This document shows, one piece after another, positions 30,192 to 32,417 of a DNA stretch of 32,417 nt (position 1 is its first letter; the number at the start of each line of letters is the position of its first letter). A program made the translations under genes and the position numbers. The notes under the pieces were generated by a model. The model was not told the origin of the DNA. It ran no database searches and worked only from the letters and a program-made list of their open reading frames with translations. The stretch lies in contig JAFUAE010000113.1 in NCBI GenBank assembly GCA_017460845.1, positions 1 through 32,417 on the forward strand. Reading direction: 5' to 3'. Source of the stretch: Lachnospiraceae bacterium (lineage in GTDB: Bacteria; Bacillota; Clostridia; Lachnospirales; Lachnospiraceae).

Positions 30192-30217
30192 CCGTTGAAA
30201 TGTAGTAATTTCAACGG
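30192..30217 (-). terminator. Bidirectional hairpin terminator beside att core
   Basis: CCGTTGAAAT, loop GTAGTA, ATTTCAACGG is a perfect 10-bp stem with TTTT on the right and AAAAC on the left, so it can end transcription in both directions. On the minus strand it lies straight after the CCA end of the tRNA-like core, so after integration it would terminate the reconstituted host tRNA gene. It also ends the leftward integrase transcript. Confidence 0.75.
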
Positions 30218-30225
30218 TTTTCGCT

Positions 30226-30270
30226 TGGTACACCATCAGGGGTTCGAACCCTGGACACCCTGATTAAGAG
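30226..30270 (-). other. att core: 3' half of a tRNA-Lys(CTT)-like gene
   Basis: Read on the minus strand this is anticodon loop CTCTTAA (30270-30264), half stem TCAGG, variable loop GTGTC, T arm CAGGG-TTCGAAC-CCCTG, acceptor strand ATGGTGT, discriminator A and CCA (30228-30226). No 5' half is present: the other side of the anticodon loop reads CCCTGT, which pairs with TCAGGG except at position 31. Tyrosine integrases often use the anticodon-loop to 3' end of a tRNA as attachment core, restoring the gene on insertion. Confidence 0.85.
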
Positions 30271-30347
30271 ACAGGGAAGAAATGTGTGTTTTCAACAGTT
30301 TCCGCAGTTTTTTCCACACGGTTTCCGCAGAGCACCTGACTGGGAGG

Positions 30348-31439
30348 CTACTCGGCGGCCATTTTGGAACCGGAGAAAGTTCTCTGATCGATCAGATTCC
30401 GAGCCATCTCCAGTGCCTCTTCGGAAGCATGAGTATAGATCTTCGAGGTCACAGATATATCAGAATGTCCCATCAGCCGGCAGGCGATATTGATCGGCAC
30501 GCAGGCCCTTTCCAGGTTTGTGCAGTAAGTGTGCCGCAGATCATAAAGCCGAAGCGGATCCCGGACGATCCGGACGGGTCCGTCTCCGTTCAGCTCCGCG
30601 TCGATCCGGGCCTGCGTCCGATCCCAGAGCTTCCGCAGGGATGATTTCGTGTGAAACCCGCCGGACTGCTTCGGGCATACAAGGCCAAGCCCGCCATCAT
30701 ATAGTTCGTTCATCCGGGTCAGAAGATCCGCAGGGATCGGAACGGTCCGGTTCCCGGCATCTGACTTAGGCAGCCCGACGTGGCTGTCTTTTTTCATGGC
30801 CTTGTTCACAGAGAGCGTGCCGGCGTCAAGATCGATGTCACGCCACGTGAGCGCCACGACTTCGCCGGGCCGCAGACCGCATTGCAGCATGATCCGCAGA
30901 AACAGTTCGTCCGGAGTTCCGGAACAGGTCAGAAGGAGGGCGTCGGTCTCCGCATCCGTCAGAGATCTGCCTGGCTGGCCTTTTTTGCCGTGGGGCCGGA
31001 TCAGATCTTCGCTGTAGTCGGTCGGAGTCAGCCCGTTCTTGTATGCCTGATGAAAGATCTGCTTCGTCAGGTCGAAGATCTTCTTGATGTACGAATCGGA
31101 CAGATGACTGCAGCTGTTCAGGAAGACCTGCACGTCCATGGGCGGGATCCGGGCCACCTGCCGGTCTCCGATCGAGGCGACGATCTTTGTCTCCAGGATC
31201 GTGCGGAGATCTGCATACCATGAAGCGGACACAGAATCCCGCTTATATGTGTCAAGATACATCTCGCCGAACCGGAGCAGACGGATATCCGGAGAAACGG
31301 TCTTCCGGTCGATCTGGGCCTTCTTTCGGCGGACCTTTTCGACCAGATCGCCGGTGGAAGTGGCCTTTACATCGATCCGGATCCCACGGTACGTCTCCGT
31401 GTGCCGGAATTTATATGTCTTCTTCTTTTTCGTTGCCAT
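30348..31439 (-). CDS. Tyrosine-family phage integrase
   Basis: 363 aa from ATG 31439 (AGGTGG 5 nt upstream; a GTG at 31448 is in frame). N-terminal arm-binding part (TYRGIRIDVKATSTGDLVEK), core-binding SAM-like domain (about 55-150), then catalytic domain: R190 in CGLRPGEV, likely K225, LYDLRHTY with R302 (the usual first His of HxxR is Y299), H325 in MGHSDIS, and nucleophile Y335 in KIYTHAS. Catalyses recombination between attP and the host tRNA. Overlaps the channel gene by 29 nt, so the two are co-transcribed. Confidence 0.95.
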   Translation of the reverse strand: MATKKKKTYKFRHTETYRGIRIDVKATSTGDLVEKVRRKKAQIDRKTVSPDIRLLRFGEMYLDTYKRDSVSASWYADLRTILETKIVASIGDRQVARIPPMDVQVFLNSCSHLSDSYIKKIFDLTKQIFHQAYKNGLTPTDYSEDLIRPHGKKGQPGRSLTDAETDALLLTCSGTPDELFLRIMLQCGLRPGEVVALTWRDIDLDAGTLSVNKAMKKDSHVGLPKSDAGNRTVPIPADLLTRMNELYDGGLGLVCPKQSGGFHTKSSLRKLWDRTQARIDAELNGDGPVRIVRDPLRLYDLRHTYCTNLERACVPINIACRLMGHSDISVTSKIYTHASEEALEMARNLIDQRTFSGSKMAAE

Positions 31440-32151
31440 GGGAACCACCTATTGACTGCAGAAACAGCCCCTTTTCTTTCTCAGAAAGTTTATTGTAAAG
31501 AGTAACGACCATATCCACACGTCCGGCATCAGCTGATGGAGGGTCTGACCGTAGGAAGAATGACGTGATCGTGCTGGTCAAGGATCCAATCAGGCCGATG
31601 CCGACGAGCATCAGAAGAGACGCGACAATGCGCCCGAAACCGGTCGCGGGAGAAAGATCACCGTACCCTACAGTTGTCGCTGTCACAAAAGACCACCATA
31701 GGGCATCAGGAAAACTCATGTGCTCCAGATAAGTCATGGCGGCGGCAGAAAGAAGGATAGCGCCGGCGCAAACCATAAGGACATACTTGAATCCGTTCGT
31801 ATCAAGAAATTTGCTCGACCGGTGCGTGAATCGGCCAGACACAGCGCCGAGACGGATCAGTTTCGTCATGCGGAGCAATTTCGCAAACCGGAGCAAACGA
31901 AATGCACGAAAAGCGGAATTGAACGGGATGATTGCGATTAGATCAATCACGTTCTCGCGGATGAAGCGGGGCTTCAACTCCGAAAGAATCAGACGAACAA
32001 AATAGTCGATGACGAACAGACCGTAGATAATCCAGTCGGCGATCATCTGGGAGTGCGTCAGGCCCTTCGTGAAGTCAAGGACCGCGAAAACAATCGACAC
32101 GATACAAAATGCAAATATGAAGAAGTAATAAATTTTCCCTTTCGCGTTCAT
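31411..32151 (-). CDS. Voltage-gated K+ channel, six-TM, in lysogeny module
   Basis: 246 aa from ATG 32151 with little ribosome-site complementarity. Predicted S1 (about 8-27), S2 (40-57, with D49 and E58), S3 (66-78, D70), S4 (81-101) with basic residues at every third position: R82, R85, R88, K91, R94, K97, R100. S5 (about 121-141), pore helix and filter TATTVGYGD (157-165), S6 (173-200), then a hydrophilic tail. All elements of a Kv channel are intact. It lies between repressor and integrase on the same strand and overlaps integrase. In the cell membrane it would pass K+ on depolarisation. Its role for the phage is unknown; lysogenic conversion or superinfection exclusion is inferred. Confidence 0.92.
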   Translation of the reverse strand: MNAKGKIYYFFIFAFCIVSIVFAVLDFTKGLTHSQMIADWIIYGLFVIDYFVRLILSELKPRFIRENVIDLIAIIPFNSAFRAFRLLRFAKLLRMTKLIRLGAVSGRFTHRSSKFLDTNGFKYVLMVCAGAILLSAAAMTYLEHMSFPDALWWSFVTATTVGYGDLSPATGFGRIVASLLMLVGIGLIGSLTSTITSFFLRSDPPSADAGRVDMVVTLYNKLSEKEKGLFLQSIGGSHGNEKEEDI

Positions 32152-32165
32152 GGCGGCACCGTCAT

Positions 32166-32417
32166 TTAAGCAGTTTCAGATACACCGGACGAGACGTCTT
32201 TTATATATAGGCCGGTCGCATGAAGATCCTTTGCGTAGTCAAGGACCTTTTGCTGACCGTCCTCATTCAAGTCCCTAAACAGTGCCAACAAAGTCGACTC
32301 CGAAGCGGAGACATCTTCAGACCCGTAGTAGTCGAGAAGATAAGAGCAAGAAACGTCAAGGACGTCACATAACTGGACAATCTTGTCGGCGTCAGGCTTG
32401 CTTTTGTCTGTCTCCCA
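32166..32417 (-). CDS. Xre-family phage repressor, C-terminal part (cut by window edge)
   Basis: 83 residues starting at the right edge with WETDKSKPDADKIVQLCD, then VLDVSCSYLLDYYGSE, the conserved second half of an Xre helix-turn-helix domain (the W follows the recognition helix). A ~50-residue tail follows (LFRDLNEDGQQKVLDYAKDL), common in Clostridial phage repressors, with no S24 peptidase domain. The N-terminal part is at 1-65. Together with ~13 missing residues this gives a repressor of about 118 aa. The stop lies 14 nt before the channel start. Confidence 0.88.
   Translation of the reverse strand, partial: WETDKSKPDADKIVQLCDVLDVSCSYLLDYYGSEDVSASESTLLALFRDLNEDGQQKVLDYAKDLHATGLYIKDVSSGVSETA

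Larger units (their letters stand above)
30108..30330 (+). other. attP region with integrase arm-type repeat arrays
   Basis: The attachment core (30226-30270) is flanked by direct 10-bp repeats: left GTTTCCACAG (30108-30117) and GATTCCACAC (30120-30129); right GTTTCCGCAG (30298-30307), TTTTCCACAC (30310-30319) and GTTTCCGCAG (30321-30330). All are in the same orientation with starts 11-12 bp apart. This is how tyrosine-integrase arm sites are arranged on phage DNA. Binding by the integrase is inferred. Confidence 0.65.

Noticed and set aside
30226..30270. Functional tRNA gene
   Set aside because: Only the half from anticodon loop to CCA is present; no D arm or 5' acceptor strand upstream. 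Classified as attachment core.

Overview
The window is essentially a complete temperate siphovirus genome of about 32 kb, of the kind found in Clostridia and other anaerobic Firmicutes. Evidence for this: strong AGGAGG-type ribosome binding sites, chains of ATGA stop/start overlaps, P27-type terminase, HK97-type head, long-tail module, PcfJ/PcfK-like and DUF3102/DUF3310 early genes, and a tRNA-Lys-like attachment core that encodes CCA. The two window ends carry the two halves of one Xre-type repressor gene (N-terminus at 1-65 on the minus strand, C-terminus at 32166-32417 on the minus strand). The phage attachment core lies between the lysis genes and the integrase. Both facts fit a circular (excised or assembled-as-circle) phage genome opened inside the repressor gene rather than an integrated prophage.

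Layout. 66-204: divergent control region with a rightward and a leftward promoter and three 15-bp operators spaced exactly 30 bp. 205-9710: rightward early genes: a Cro-like protein, many small and membrane proteins, a PcfK-like/PcfJ-like pair, DUF3102, DUF3310, zinc ribbons, an HUH-type rolling-circle initiator and a PC4-like ssDNA-binding protein. 9712-10212: candidate late regulator and candidate late promoter. 10213-13034: HNH endonuclease fused to a P-loop kinase-like domain, then TerS and TerL. 13046-16979: portal, protease, major capsid and connectors. 16976-25144: tail completion, major tail, frameshifted chaperones, tape measure, Dit and a tail-tip protein with a peptidase S74 chaperone domain. 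25145-28667: a diversity-generating retroelement (DGR): target protein with VR, non-coding TR, structured spacer and reverse transcriptase. 28504-30053: small tail/lysis genes, holin and M15 endolysin. 30054-30347: terminators and attP. 30348-32417, leftward: integrase, a six-TM voltage-gated K+ channel, and the repressor.

How it works together. The repressor, channel and integrase form one leftward lysogeny transcription unit, so the K+ channel is probably expressed in the lysogen (lysogenic conversion or a membrane-potential-based exclusion function). The rightward unit runs replication, packaging, morphogenesis and lysis. The DGR rewrites the last ~47 codons of the tail-associated receptor-binding candidate: all 22 TR/VR differences fall on TR adenines. 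Most notable for follow-up are this DGR (unusual RT motif, no visible Avd, structured RNA), the phage Kv channel, the phased operators, the attP with arm-site arrays, the PcfK/PcfJ pair with possible anti-CRISPR kinship, and the HUH replication module.
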